Shown here in pieces: positions 7,598 through 16,782 of a stretch of 64,000 nt of DNA. Each line of letters begins with the position of its first letter. The first letter of the stretch is position 1. The DNA comes from Xylophilus sp. Leaf220 (lineage in GTDB: Bacteria; Pseudomonadota; Gammaproteobacteria; Burkholderiales; Burkholderiaceae_C). The position numbers and the translations under genes were made by a program. The DNA is taken from assembly GCF_001421705.1 (NCBI RefSeq), contig NZ_LMKO01000022.1, positions 372,339-436,338 of the forward strand, written 5' to 3'. The notes under the pieces were generated by a model that did no database searches, was not told the DNA's origin, and worked only from the letters and a program-made list of their open reading frames with translations.

Positions 7598-9817
7598 ATG
7601 CAACCGAAGAACGACATCCGCATCCTCCGCGTCAACTACCTGCACGGCTCCAACATCTGGACCTACCGCGAGGTGCTGGAGGTCTGGCTGGACCTGGGCG
7701 AGCTGGAGCAGTTTCCCTCGCACACCCTGCCGGGCTTCAACACCCGCATCACCGGCTGGCTGCCGGGGATGGTGGAGCACACCTGCGGCGTCGGCGAGCG
7801 CGGCGGCTTCCTGCAGCGGCTCGAGGGCGGCACCTGGATGGGCCACGTGCTGGAGCACGTGATCATCGAGCTGCTCAACCTCTCGGGCATGCCCACCACC
7901 TTCGGCCAGACGCGCGAGACCACCACCAGCGGCGTCTACCGCATGGTGTTCCGCGCCCAGGACGAGGCCAGCGCCCGGGTGGCGCTGGAAGAAGGCATGG
8001 CGCTGCTGATGGCCGCGATCAACGACCTGCCGTTCGACGTGCAGGCCGCCGTCGGCCGGTTGCGCAAGCAGATCGACCGCTCCTTCCTCGGCCCCAGCAC
8101 CGACTGCATCGTCACCGCGGCCAACGAGCGCAAGATCCCGCACATCCGCCTGAACCCGGGCAACCTGGTGCAGCTGGGCTACGGCAACCGCCAGCGCCGC
8201 ATCTGGACCGCCGAGAGCGACCGCACCAGCGCCATCGGCGAGAGCATCGCCGCCGACAAGGACCTGACCAAGTCGCTGCTCGCCTCCTGCGGCGTGCCGG
8301 TGCCCGAGGGCGCCCTGGTCGAGACGCCCGCCGCCGCCTGGGAGGCGGCGCAGGAGATCGGCCTGCCGGTGGTGGTGAAGCCCTCGGACGGCAACCACGC
8401 CCGCGGCGTGACGCTCGACCTGCGGCAGCAGGCCGACATCGAGGCCGCCTTCACCCTGGCCGAGGCCGAGGGCAGCGGCGTGATCGTCGAGCGCTTCATC
8501 GAGGGCTACGAGCACCGGCTGCTGGTGGTCGGCGGCAAGGTGGTGGCCGCCACCCGCGGCGAGCCGGTGGCCGTCACCGGCGACGGCGTCTCGACCGTGG
8601 CGCGGTTGATCGACGTGCAGATGAACACCGACCCGCGGCGCGGCTGGGAGCACCAGTTCCCCCTGACCACCATCGACGTGCAGGACGGCGGCGTGCAGCT
8701 GGAGCTGCACCGCCAGGGCCTCGCCCCCGACAGCATCCCCGAGGCGGGCCGCCGGGTGACGGTGCAGCGCACCGGCAACATGGCGATCGACTGCACCGAC
8801 GAGGTCCACCCCGAGGTGGCGCACGCGGTGGCGCTGGCTGCCCGCATCGTGGGCCTGGACATCGCCGGCATCGATCTGGTGGCACGCGACATCCGCCAGC
8901 CGCTGCAGGCCCAGGCGGGCGCCATCGTCGAGGTGAACGCCGGCCCCGGCCTGCTGATGCACCTGAAACCCACCCAGGGCCAGCCGCGCCCGGTGGGCCG
9001 CGCGATCTGCGACCACCTGTTCTCCGAGAGCGAGACCGGCCGCATCCCGCTGGTCGGCATCGCCGGCACCCGGCACACCGCGGCCATCGGCCGGCTGGTC
9101 GCCTGGCTGGCGCACCTGGACGGCCGGGCGACCGGCCTGGCCTGCCGCGACGGCCTGTTCCTGGACCGCCGCCGCTTCCTCGCGGCCGACAGCCGCCACT
9201 GGCGCGCCGGCGAGCAGCTGCTGATGAACCGCACGGTGCAGGTCGCGGTGATCGAGAACCCGGCCGAGAGCATCCTGCGCGACGGCCTGGCCTACGACCG
9301 CTGCCAGGTGGGCGTGGTGACCGATTTCGACGGCATGGAGGCCCTCGCCTTCTACGACGTGCACACCGAGGACCACATGCGCAAGGCCCTGCGCACCCAG
9401 ATCGACGTGGTGCTGGCCGACGGCGTGGGCGTGCTCAACGCCGCGGTGCCGCAGGTGGCCGACCTGGCGCCGCTCTGCGACGGCGAGGTGATCCTGTACG
9501 CCTGCGACCCGGCCACCCCGGCGCTGGCAGCGCACTGCGCCGCCGGCGGCCGTGCGGTGGTGCTGCGCCAGGGCCGGGTGGCGCTGGTGTCGGACAGCCA
9601 GGACGTGCCGCTGTCGGGCCTGGGCCCGCTCGACGCCTGGCGCGCCCGCTTCGGCGCCCTGCCCGACGAGGCGATCCTGGCCGCGGTGGCCACCGCCTGG
9701 GCGCTGGGCATCGCGCCCGGCCTGATCGGCGCCGGCATCGAGGCATTCGAGCAGGAGCCGGGCGTGCCGCTGGTGGCCGCCATGGCCGCCATGGCCGCCG
9801 ACGCCGTACCTGCCTGA
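7598..9817 (+). CDS. Cyanophycin synthetase-like CphA' with degenerate Mur-ligase half
   Basis: This 739-residue homologue of cyanophycin synthetase has three parts. The N-terminal domain keeps 'MGHVLEHVIIEL' (His83, Glu86, His87), the region described in some cyanobacterial CphA1 enzymes as a cryptic hydrolase that makes primers. The ATP-grasp domain, which adds Asp, looks intact ('VVVKPSDGNHARGV', 'IVEVNAGPG'). The third, Mur-ligase-like domain is short and its P-loop is lost: position about 487 reads GIAGTRHTAAIG instead of GTNGKT. It should therefore not add Arg. The start is the ATG at 7598. It lies 61 bp upstream of cphA and is surely co-transcribed. A CphA2-like role is an alternative. 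Confidence 0.85.
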   Translation: MQPKNDIRILRVNYLHGSNIWTYREVLEVWLDLGELEQFPSHTLPGFNTRITGWLPGMVEHTCGVGERGGFLQRLEGGTWMGHVLEHVIIELLNLSGMPTTFGQTRETTTSGVYRMVFRAQDEASARVALEEGMALLMAAINDLPFDVQAAVGRLRKQIDRSFLGPSTDCIVTAANERKIPHIRLNPGNLVQLGYGNRQRRIWTAESDRTSAIGESIAADKDLTKSLLASCGVPVPEGALVETPAAAWEAAQEIGLPVVVKPSDGNHARGVTLDLRQQADIEAAFTLAEAEGSGVIVERFIEGYEHRLLVVGGKVVAATRGEPVAVTGDGVSTVARLIDVQMNTDPRRGWEHQFPLTTIDVQDGGVQLELHRQGLAPDSIPEAGRRVTVQRTGNMAIDCTDEVHPEVAHAVALAARIVGLDIAGIDLVARDIRQPLQAQAGAIVEVNAGPGLLMHLKPTQGQPRPVGRAICDHLFSESETGRIPLVGIAGTRHTAAIGRLVAWLAHLDGRATGLACRDGLFLDRRRFLAADSRHWRAGEQLLMNRTVQVAVIENPAESILRDGLAYDRCQVGVVTDFDGMEALAFYDVHTEDHMRKALRTQIDVVLADGVGVLNAAVPQVADLAPLCDGEVILYACDPATPALAAHCAAGGRAVVLRQGRVALVSDSQDVPLSGLGPLDAWRARFGALPDEAILAAVATAWALGIAPGLIGAGIEAFEQEPGVPLVAAMAAMAADAVPA

Positions 9818-9878
9818 CCCCGCCGCCGCTGCCGACCCCGCGCGCTCCCCGCACCGACCGCCCCGAAAGCAATTCACG

Positions 9879-12467
9879 ATGGAAATCTCCCGCATTCGCG
9901 CGCTGCGCGGCCCGAACCTCTGGAGCCGCCACATCTCGATCGAAGCGATCGTCACCTGTCCGCCCGACCGCAGCACCATCGCCCACGTGCCGGGCTTCGA
10001 GGCCCGGGCCCGGGCGCTGTTCCCGGCCATCGGCGCGCTGCGCCACGCGGGCCACGGCGGGCCGGTGTCGCTCGCCTCGGTGATGGGCGCCGCGGCGCTC
10101 GCCCTGCAGGCCGAGGCCGGCTGCCCGGTGACCTTCTGCCGCACCGCCGACACGACCGACGCCGGCGTGCACCAGGTGGTGGTGCAGTACAGCGAAGAGG
10201 CCGTCGGCCGCCGCGCCTTCGCGCTGGCCCATGCCCTGGTACAGGCCGCCATCGCCGACACCGCCTTCGACGTGAAGGCCGCCATCGCCGAACTGCGCGA
10301 GCTGGACGAATCCGAGCGTCTGGGCCCGAGCACCGGCTGCATCGTCGAGGCGGGCGTGGCCCGCGGCATTCCGTACCGGCGCCTCACCCAGGGCAGCCTG
10401 GTGCAGTTCGGCTGGGGCTCCAAGCAGCGCCGCATCCAGGCGGCCGAACTGGACACCACCAGCGCCGTGTCGGAATCGATCGCGCAGGACAAGGACCTGA
10501 CCAAGACCCTGCTGCACGCGGCCGGCGTGCCGGTGCCCCGGGGCCGGCCCGCCACCTCGGCCGAGGACGGCTGGGCCGCGGCGCTGGAGATCGGCCTGCC
10601 GGTGGTGGTCAAGCCACAGGACGGCAACCAGGGCAAGGGCGTCACCGTCAACCTGGTCGACCGCGACCACATGGACATCGCCTTCAAGGCCGCGGCCGAA
10701 TACGGCGACGTGATCGTCGAGCGCTTCCTGCCCGGCTACGACTTCCGGCTGCTGGTGGTGGGCGACAAGATGGTCGCCGCCTCGCGCCGCGACCCGCCGC
10801 AGGTGATCGGCGACGGCACCCACACGGTGCGCGAGCTGGTCGAAGAGGTCAACCGCGACCCGCGCCGCGGCGACGGCCATGCCACCTCGCTCACCAAGAT
10901 CCGCTTCGACGACATCGCGGTGCTGCGCCTCTCCACCCAGGGCCTGCTGCCCGAATCGGTGCCGGCCCGCGGCCAGCGGGTGGTGCTGCGCAACAACGCC
11001 AACCTCTCGACCGGCGGAACCGCCACCGACGTGACCGACGACGTGCACCCCGAGGTCGCGGCCCGCGCCGTGGCCGCGGCGCAGATGGTGGGCCTGCACA
11101 TCTGCGGCGTCGACGTGGTCTGCGAGACGGTGCTGAAGCCGCTCGAGGAGCAGAGCGGCGGCATCGTCGAGGTCAACGCCGCGCCCGGCCTGCGAATGCA
11201 CACATCGCCCTCCTACGGCAAGCCGCGGGCGATCGGCGACGCGATGATCGGCGAGCTGTTCGCGCCTGGCGACGACGGGCGCATCCCGGTGGTGGCCGTC
11301 ACCGGTACCAACGGCAAGACCACCGCCACCCGCCTCATCGCCCATATCGTGGCCGCCAGCGGACTGCGGGTGGGCATGACCAACACCGACGGCGTCTACG
11401 TCGACGGCCGCCAGACCGACAGCGGCGACTGCAGCGGACCGAAGAGCGCCCGCAACGTGCTGCTGCACCCCCATGCCGACGCGGCGGTGTTCGAGGTGGC
11501 CCGCGGCGGCGTGCTGCGCGAGGGCCTGGGCTTCGACCGCTGCCAGGTGGCGGTGGTGACCAACGTGGGCGCCGGCGACCACCTGGGCCTGAACTACATC
11601 ACCACGGTGGAGGACCTGGCGGTCATCAAGCGGGTGGTGGTGCAGAACGTGGCGCCCGGCGGCTATGCAGTGCTGAACGCCGCCGACCCGATCGTGGTGG
11701 CGATGGCGCCCACCTGCCCCGGCGAGGTGATTTTCTTCGGCGCCGACCGCCACAAGCCGACCATGGCCACCCACCGGGCCCAGGGCAAGCGCACCGTGTA
11801 CGTCGATGCCGACACGCTGGTCGCCGCCGAAGGCATGTGGCGCGAGACGGTGCCGCTGCGCGACATTCCGCTCACCCGCAACGGCGCGATCGGCTTCCAG
11901 GTCGAGAACGCGATGGCCGCGGTGGCCGCCTGCTGGGCCCTGGGCCTGGGCTGGGACGTGATCCGCAGCGGCCTGGCGAGCTTCGTCAACGACAGCAGCA
12001 ACGCGCCGGGTCGCTTCAACGTGATGGACTACCGCGGCGCCACGGTAATCGCCGACTACGGCCACAACCCCGACGCGATGCGGGCCCTGGTGGCCGCCGT
12101 CGAGGCGATGCCGGCGAACCGCCGCTCGGTGGTGATCAGCGGCGCCGGCGACCGCCGCGACGAGGACATCCGCGAGCAGACCGCGATCCTGGGCGCGGCC
12201 TTCGACGACGTGCTGCTCTACCAGGACGCCGCCCAGCGCGGCCGGGCCGACGGCGAGGTGATGGCCCTGCTGCGCGAAGGTTTGCAGGGCGCCGCGCGCA
12301 CCCGGCATGTGGACGAGATCCGCGGCGAGTTCGTCGCGATCGACACCGCCCTGGCCCGCCTGGTGCCCGGCGACCTGTGCCTGGTGCTGGTGGACCAGGT
12401 GGAGGAAGCGCTGGCCCACCTGGCCGCGCGGATCGCAGAGCCTGCCGCGGCGCAGCCGCAGGGCTAG
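9879..12467 (+). CDS. cphA: Cyanophycin synthetase CphA
   Basis: CphA builds the Asp-Arg storage polymer cyanophycin in the cytoplasm, one Asp (ATP-grasp domain) and one Arg (Mur-ligase domain) at a time. The 862-residue length is normal. 'VVVKPQDGNQGKGV' and 'IVEVNAAPGLRMH' mark the ATP-grasp half. 'VTGTNGKTTATRLI' (about residue 475), 'FEVARGGVLREG' and 'DYGHNPDA' mark a complete Mur-ligase half. In the N-terminal domain the His-x-x-Glu-His site kept by its partner is replaced by Ser67, Gly70 and Ala71, so primer hydrolysis is not expected here. No cyanophycinase gene is visible in the window. Confidence 0.95.
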   Translation: MEISRIRALRGPNLWSRHISIEAIVTCPPDRSTIAHVPGFEARARALFPAIGALRHAGHGGPVSLASVMGAAALALQAEAGCPVTFCRTADTTDAGVHQVVVQYSEEAVGRRAFALAHALVQAAIADTAFDVKAAIAELRELDESERLGPSTGCIVEAGVARGIPYRRLTQGSLVQFGWGSKQRRIQAAELDTTSAVSESIAQDKDLTKTLLHAAGVPVPRGRPATSAEDGWAAALEIGLPVVVKPQDGNQGKGVTVNLVDRDHMDIAFKAAAEYGDVIVERFLPGYDFRLLVVGDKMVAASRRDPPQVIGDGTHTVRELVEEVNRDPRRGDGHATSLTKIRFDDIAVLRLSTQGLLPESVPARGQRVVLRNNANLSTGGTATDVTDDVHPEVAARAVAAAQMVGLHICGVDVVCETVLKPLEEQSGGIVEVNAAPGLRMHTSPSYGKPRAIGDAMIGELFAPGDDGRIPVVAVTGTNGKTTATRLIAHIVAASGLRVGMTNTDGVYVDGRQTDSGDCSGPKSARNVLLHPHADAAVFEVARGGVLREGLGFDRCQVAVVTNVGAGDHLGLNYITTVEDLAVIKRVVVQNVAPGGYAVLNAADPIVVAMAPTCPGEVIFFGADRHKPTMATHRAQGKRTVYVDADTLVAAEGMWRETVPLRDIPLTRNGAIGFQVENAMAAVAACWALGLGWDVIRSGLASFVNDSSNAPGRFNVMDYRGATVIADYGHNPDAMRALVAAVEAMPANRRSVVISGAGDRRDEDIREQTAILGAAFDDVLLYQDAAQRGRADGEVMALLREGLQGAARTRHVDEIRGEFVAIDTALARLVPGDLCLVLVDQVEEALAHLAARIAEPAAAQPQG

Positions 12468-12539
12468 CAGCCATGCCGGTGCGGCCCGGGCGCCGCGCAG
12501 GGCGGCCGCCGGCGGCCTGCCGCGCGGCGGCCTACCCCG

Positions 12540-12956
12540 TCAGGGCTGCGGCGGCACCGCCGACATGTCCATGTACATCAGCTCCCAGATGTGGCCGTCG
12601 AGGTCGGTGAAGCCGTGCCCGTACATGAACCCCATGTCCTGCGGCGGCTTGTGCGCGGTGGCGCCCGCCGCCAGCGCCTTGGCGACCAGGGCATCGACCT
12701 CGGCCCGGCTCTCGCACGACAGGCAGACCAGCACCTCGGTGGTGGCCGTGGCGTCGGCGATCTTCTTGCCCGGCGTGAACGTCTGGAAGAACGGCTCGAC
12801 CAGCAGCATCACGTAGTTGTGGTTCTCGCTCACCACCATGCAGGCGCCCTGGTCGTTGGTGAACTGCGGGTTGAAGGCGAAGCCGAGGCTCTCGAAGAAG
12901 GCGCGGCTGCGCGCCATATCGCGGATCGGCAGGTTGACGAAGATCAGGCGGGACAT
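12540..12956 (-). CDS. VOC-superfamily (glyoxalase/bleomycin-resistance-like) protein
   Basis: This 138-residue protein has a single vicinal-oxygen-chelate fold. It starts 'IFVNLPIRDMARSRAFFESL' and ends 'GFTDLDGHIWELMYMD', whose Glu is a typical metal-ligand position. Such proteins are small cytoplasmic dimers (isomerases, lyases or binding proteins); the substrate cannot be told. It belongs to the 'lactoylglutathione lyase-like' branch often annotated as VOC family. It is convergent with cphA (72 bp between the stops) and stands alone on its strand. Confidence 0.8.
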   Translation of the reverse strand: MSRLIFVNLPIRDMARSRAFFESLGFAFNPQFTNDQGACMVVSENHNYVMLLVEPFFQTFTPGKKIADATATTEVLVCLSCESRAEVDALVAKALAAGATAHKPPQDMGFMYGHGFTDLDGHIWELMYMDMSAVPPQP

Positions 12957-13116
12957 GGCGGTGCTCCAGGTGGTGGGTGCGTGGTGGGGAGGGCTCGGGC
13001 CGGACGCAGTCTGCCAAACCCGGGCCCCTGGGTCCAGAGCTAAAGCCGGACCGCGCCGGGCGCCTCGCTGCAGCGCTCCACGGGCGACCGATCAACAGCA
13101 TCGGACCTTCGGAAAG

Positions 13117-13169
13117 AAAAGGCCTGCAGCCGGCGAACCACGCCGGCCACCAGCTATCGTTTTCGTAGC
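13117..13169 (+). repeat. AGCTAT-hairpin repeat, copy 4
   Basis: This copy has 'cagccggcgaaccacgccgg', then 'cagctatcgttttcgtagc', in the same orientation as copies 1 and 2. It occupies the 234-bp gap between the VOC gene and the Bug-family gene. Nothing else is recognised in that gap. Confidence 0.75.
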
Positions 13170-13190
13170 AAATGACCTAGCTCGAACTCC

Positions 13191-14171
13191 TCACATCTTG
13201 ATGCCCGATGCCTGGATCACCGGCGTCCACTGCGCGGCGTAGCCGGCCAGCATCTTCTGGGTGTCGGCGGGGGTGCTGCCGATCACCTCCAGTTCGGCCG
13301 TCGCGAAGCGGCTGCGCACCGCCGGGTCCGACAGCGCGCGGTGCACCGCGTCGCCGATGCGGGCGGCGCGCTCGGGCGGCATGGCCGACGGGGCGTAGAG
13401 CACGTTCCAGCCGACGGCCGAGAGCTTCAGGCCGACCTCCTTGAAGGTGGGCACGTCGGCCAGGGTGGTGCTGCGGCGCTCGGCCGAGTTGGCCAGGATG
13501 CGCAGCTTGCCGGCCTTGTGCAGCGGCTCCAGCGCGTCGATGGTGTCGACCGCCAGCGGCACGTGGCCGCCCATCAGGTCGTTGGCCAGCGGGGCCGAGC
13601 CGCGGTAGCCGGCCACCGGCATCTCGATGCCCAGTTGCTGCGCCAGCATCAGCGCGAAGAAGTGCGGCAGGCTGCCGGTGGCCGGCACGCCGACGGTGAT
13701 CTTGTCGCGGTTGGCCTGCATCCAGCCGCGCAGCGGGCCGAACTCCTTCACCGGCACCGCAGGGCCCACCGCCACGCCGAAGGCATAGCGGGTGACCTCC
13801 GACAGCGCACGGTAGTCGCGCGCCACGTCGTAGCCGTCTTCCTTGACCAGCAGCGGCGCGACCAGCATCGGCGCCGGGTTGGCCAGCAGCAGCACGTTGC
13901 GCGCGGCCGGCTCCTTGTGCACCTGCTGCACCGCTAGGCGGCCACCGGCGCCGACTCGGTTCTCGACGATCACCGTGGCGCCCAGCAGCGGCTGCAGCGC
14001 ATCGGCCAGCAGGCGCGCGGCGCGGTCGGTGCCGCCACCGGGCGGGTACGGCACCACGATGCGCAGCGTGCCGCCTTCGATGTCGGCCGGCCCCTGGGCA
14101 TGGCCCGCCGCTGCCGCCGCCCATGCGGCCATGCCCGCCACCGCCTGTCGTCGTGTCCAACCCATGTGCAT
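13191..14171 (-). CDS. Bug-family (TctC-like) periplasmic solute-binding protein
   Basis: The 326-residue protein belongs to the tripartite tricarboxylate transporter receptor family that is greatly expanded in Burkholderiales. It has a twin-arginine-like leader (TRRQAVAGMAAW...AGHAQ). The canonical 'RIVVPYPPGGGTDRAARLLA' opening of the mature protein and 'ENRVGAGG' follow. The end includes 'LAGYAAQWTPVIQASGIKM'. It binds a small carboxylate or similar compound in the periplasm. No tctA/tctB membrane genes are adjacent, as is usual for orphan Bug proteins. The start could also be the Met at 14165. Confidence 0.9.
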   Translation of the reverse strand: MHMGWTRRQAVAGMAAWAAAAAGHAQGPADIEGGTLRIVVPYPPGGGTDRAARLLADALQPLLGATVIVENRVGAGGRLAVQQVHKEPAARNVLLLANPAPMLVAPLLVKEDGYDVARDYRALSEVTRYAFGVAVGPAVPVKEFGPLRGWMQANRDKITVGVPATGSLPHFFALMLAQQLGIEMPVAGYRGSAPLANDLMGGHVPLAVDTIDALEPLHKAGKLRILANSAERRSTTLADVPTFKEVGLKLSAVGWNVLYAPSAMPPERAARIGDAVHRALSDPAVRSRFATAELEVIGSTPADTQKMLAGYAAQWTPVIQASGIKM

Positions 14172-14235
14172 CGCTCCCGTGCCGAAGAAAAAGAAACGGA
14201 CTGTAGAGCCGCGGTTATACCGGCGGCGGCATAAG

Positions 14236-15159
14236 TTAAGAAGCGCCGGCCGTCCGGTCGGTTGGCGATGCGGTTTCCGGTGCGGGCTCGGACGGATCGG
14301 CCCTTTCGCGCAGCACCGCGCCGATCTCGGCGCCGAAGATCAGCGTGGTCGCGCTGATGTAGAGGAACACCAGCGTCGCCACCACGCCGGCGAAGCTGCC
14401 GTACACCAGCGCCAGCTTGCCGGCCGAGCGCAGCGTGGTCGAGAGCGTCGCCGCCGCGCCCACCCACAGGGCCGCGCCGACGATGGCACCGGGAATCACC
14501 GTGCGCAGCCGCTGGCGCACGTCGGGCAGCCAGCCGTAGAGCAGCGCGTACAGCACCGTCAGCGCCAGGAAGGCGACGCCGTAGCGCACGCTGTTGCGCA
14601 GCCAGAGCGCCTCCTCCCCGGTGGCGTTGGCATCGACCAGCCGCCAGAGATACGGCATCACGATCACCGAGCTGAACGCCGCCACCACGCCGCCGCCCAC
14701 CACCACGGTGAACAGCGTGACCTTGATCCGCGCCTTCCAGAACGGCAGGCCGCGCTCGATGCCGTAGGAGCGGTTGAGCGCGGTGCGCACCGCCTGCATG
14801 CCCGACGACGCCGTCCACAGCGTGACCAGCAGGCCGATGGTGAGCAGCGCCTGGTTGCGCTGCGCCAGCACCTGGTCGATCACCGGCTGCAAGGCCTCGC
14901 GCACCACCTGCGGCGCATAGCCCATCACCCGCCCCGCCATCGCCGCCGCGTCGCCCGGCTGCCCGATGTAGCCGGCCGCGGCCGACACCAGCAGCAGCAA
15001 CGGGAACATCGCCAGCACCGACGAGAACGCCATGCTGCCCGCCTGGTTGGCGCTCTGGTGCAGCACGTAGTTGCGGATGGCGAGCAGGATGACGCCGAGG
15101 ACCGGCGTGGCGAAGGCACCGTCACGCAGGCGGGCCAGGGTAGAAGCGAGGCGACTCAT
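14236..15159 (-). CDS. YihY/BrkB-family inner-membrane protein
   Basis: This 307-residue polytopic membrane protein of the YihY (formerly 'RNase BN') / BrkB family has about six helices. The typical motif 'NYVLHQSANQAGSMAFSSVL' lies near the N-terminus, with 'LLYGWLPDVRQRLRTVIPGA' and 'LVYGSFAGVVATLVFLYIS' toward the end. The function is not established; members have been linked to serum resistance and possibly transport. The ATG at 15159 is preferred over an upstream Arg-rich extension. The last 25 residues are a charged cytoplasmic tail. Confidence 0.85.
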   Translation of the reverse strand: MSRLASTLARLRDGAFATPVLGVILLAIRNYVLHQSANQAGSMAFSSVLAMFPLLLLVSAAAGYIGQPGDAAAMAGRVMGYAPQVVREALQPVIDQVLAQRNQALLTIGLLVTLWTASSGMQAVRTALNRSYGIERGLPFWKARIKVTLFTVVVGGGVVAAFSSVIVMPYLWRLVDANATGEEALWLRNSVRYGVAFLALTVLYALLYGWLPDVRQRLRTVIPGAIVGAALWVGAAATLSTTLRSAGKLALVYGSFAGVVATLVFLYISATTLIFGAEIGAVLRERADPSEPAPETASPTDRTAGAS

Positions 15160-15368
15160 GGGAGCCCGGGCCCGCGGGCGGCTGGCACGTCGCGGACCGC
15201 AGGCGTGCAGCGGATGCTGTGCGGCATGGTGCAACGGTAATTGTCGACACGGGTTGCAGAGACCATGGGCGAGCGAAAGGGAGGGGTTGGCGGGAAACCG
15301 ATCCTACAAGCGCGAACACCGCCGACACGTACGCCGACCGCCCGGCGCGGCCCCGTCCGCGTCCGACG

Positions 15369-16244
15369 TCAGGCCAGCACCTCGGCAACCAGCTGCCGCA
15401 TCGCGACCACCACCGCGCCCTCTTCCTTGTGCGCCGGCAGCATGCGGAACACGACCTGCGGTAGCGCCGGCAGGCCCCGCACCGGTGCGAGCTGCGCGCC
15501 GCCTTCGGCCCAGGCCGACGCGTTGAGGCAGGCCACGCCCAGGCCGGCCGCGACGGCCGACTGCACGCCGGCCACGCCCGAGGCCACGTGGGCCACGACG
15601 TACGGGATCCTGCGCCGCGCCAGCAGGGCCACCGCGAAGCGCCGCAGCGCGCAGGCCTCTTCCAGCGCCACCAGGCGCAGCACCTCGCCCTTGCCGCGGC
15701 GCAGCGCCGGCGCGCCCACCCAGGCGAGCGGTTCGCGGCGCAGCAGCGTTGCGCCACCGCCGCGGCGGTTGGACGCATCGGCGATGCGCATCGTGACCGC
15801 GATGTCGGCCTCGCCCCGCGCATGGGCCGCCTCGATCGCGTCGCTCTTGTCGATGCGCACATGCAGCCGCACCTGCGGATGCCGCGCGGCCAGGCGTGCG
15901 AGCAGCCGGGTCAGCTCCGAGGGACGGAAGTAGTCGGTGATGGCCAGGCGCAGCTCGCCCGCCACCGGCGCGCCGTGCATGTCGCGCCAGGCGGTGTCCG
16001 ACAGCGCCAGGATCTGCCGCGCATGCACCAGCAGCCGCGTGCCGGCTGTCGTGGGCTGCACGCCCGACCGGGCGCGCAGCAGCAATCGCTGCCCGGCGCG
16101 CTCCTCCAGCTTGCGCAGCTGCTCGCTGAGGGAGGACTGGGACAGGAAGCGCAGCGGCACCGCGGCGGTGAGGCTGCCGGCATCCACCGCGGCGACGAAG
16201 GTGCGCAGCTGCTCGATATCGAATCCCTGCATCGGTCGGCCCAT
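15369..16244 (-). CDS. LysR-family transcriptional regulator
   Basis: This 291-residue regulator has an N-terminal winged helix-turn-helix ('FDIEQLRTFVAAVDAGSLTA', 'LRFLSQSSLSEQLRKLEERA'). The C-terminal co-inducer domain starts near residue 90 ('GELRLAITDYFRPSEL'). The Gln-Ser-Ser-Leu-Ser-Glu-Gln recognition helix is of the usual LysR kind. It is divergent from the tautomerase gene (101 bp between starts). The shared spacer holds a perfect 10-bp inverted repeat, so it probably controls that gene and itself. The start may be Met5 (16232). The inducer is unknown. Confidence 0.9.
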   Translation of the reverse strand: MGRPMQGFDIEQLRTFVAAVDAGSLTAAVPLRFLSQSSLSEQLRKLEERAGQRLLLRARSGVQPTTAGTRLLVHARQILALSDTAWRDMHGAPVAGELRLAITDYFRPSELTRLLARLAARHPQVRLHVRIDKSDAIEAAHARGEADIAVTMRIADASNRRGGGATLLRREPLAWVGAPALRRGKGEVLRLVALEEACALRRFAVALLARRRIPYVVAHVASGVAGVQSAVAAGLGVACLNASAWAEGGAQLAPVRGLPALPQVVFRMLPAHKEEGAVVVAMRQLVAEVLA

Positions 16245-16261
16245 CCATTCGATTAAACGAT

Positions 16262-16299
16262 GGATCGCATCATATCTTCCGGCTTTTCCGATGCGATCC
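16262..16299. promoter_or_regulatory. Inverted repeat between lysR and tautomerase genes, candidate operator
   Basis: GGATCGCATC (16262-16271) and its exact complement GATGCGATCC (16290-16299) are separated by 18 bases inside the divergent promoter region. The arms and the central A/T-rich stretch fit a regulator binding site for the adjacent LysR protein; a simple hairpin is the alternative. Confidence 0.55.
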
Positions 16300-16345
16300 G
16301 GTGACCCAGAATTGCGCTCTCTCCACCACGTTCCAGGACCCCGCC

Positions 16346-16744
16346 ATGCCCCACATCGCCATGCAGCTCTCCGGCATCCGCAACCCCGACGTCGTCCGCG
16401 GCGTGGTGCACGCGGTGAACGCGCTCACCGAAAGCATCCTGGGCAAGCAGCCCGCCGTGATGTCCACCACCGTGCAGACGGTGGCCGACGAAGACTGGTT
16501 CATCGCCGGACGGCCGCTGTCGGAGATCGGCGGCAGCGCCTTCGACCTCGCGATCAGCATCACCGACGAGACCAACACCAAGGCCGAGAAGGCGCGCTAC
16601 CTGCGCGAGGTGCATGCCGCCATGGCGCGGCTGCTGCCCGGCCTGCACGAGACCTCGTACATCCACCTGGTCGATGCCCGTGCCGCGGCCTATGGCTACG
16701 GCGGCCGCACGCAGGAGTGGCGGCACCAGCAGGCCGGGGTGTAG
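16346..16744 (+). CDS. 4-oxalocrotonate tautomerase-family protein
   Basis: The 132-residue protein begins Met-Pro-His, so removal of Met leaves the catalytic N-terminal Pro1 of the tautomerase superfamily. The length is twice that of the classic 60-residue enzyme, as in the longer MIF-like or 4-OT fused subgroup. Blocks 'ALTESILGKQPAVMSTTVQT' and 'ETSYIHLVDARAAAYGYGG' can be seen. It likely tautomerises a keto-enol or unsaturated acid in the cytoplasm. The start at 16346 is fixed by the need for Pro1. It is divergent from the LysR gene. The substrate is not predictable. Confidence 0.8.
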   Translation: MPHIAMQLSGIRNPDVVRGVVHAVNALTESILGKQPAVMSTTVQTVADEDWFIAGRPLSEIGGSAFDLAISITDETNTKAEKARYLREVHAAMARLLPGLHETSYIHLVDARAAAYGYGGRTQEWRHQQAGV

Positions 16745-16782
16745 CGGCTGGCGCGGGCGGCATTTGCCTGTATGTTGCGGGC

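Noticed and set aside
7424-10687. Long minus-strand open frame across both cyanophycin synthetases
   Set aside because: Antisense shadow; low-complexity His/Ala/Gly translation, while the plus strand has clear catalytic motifs.
12468-12539. Terminator after cphA
   Set aside because: GC-rich hairpins are possible but there is no T-tract, so it was not listed.
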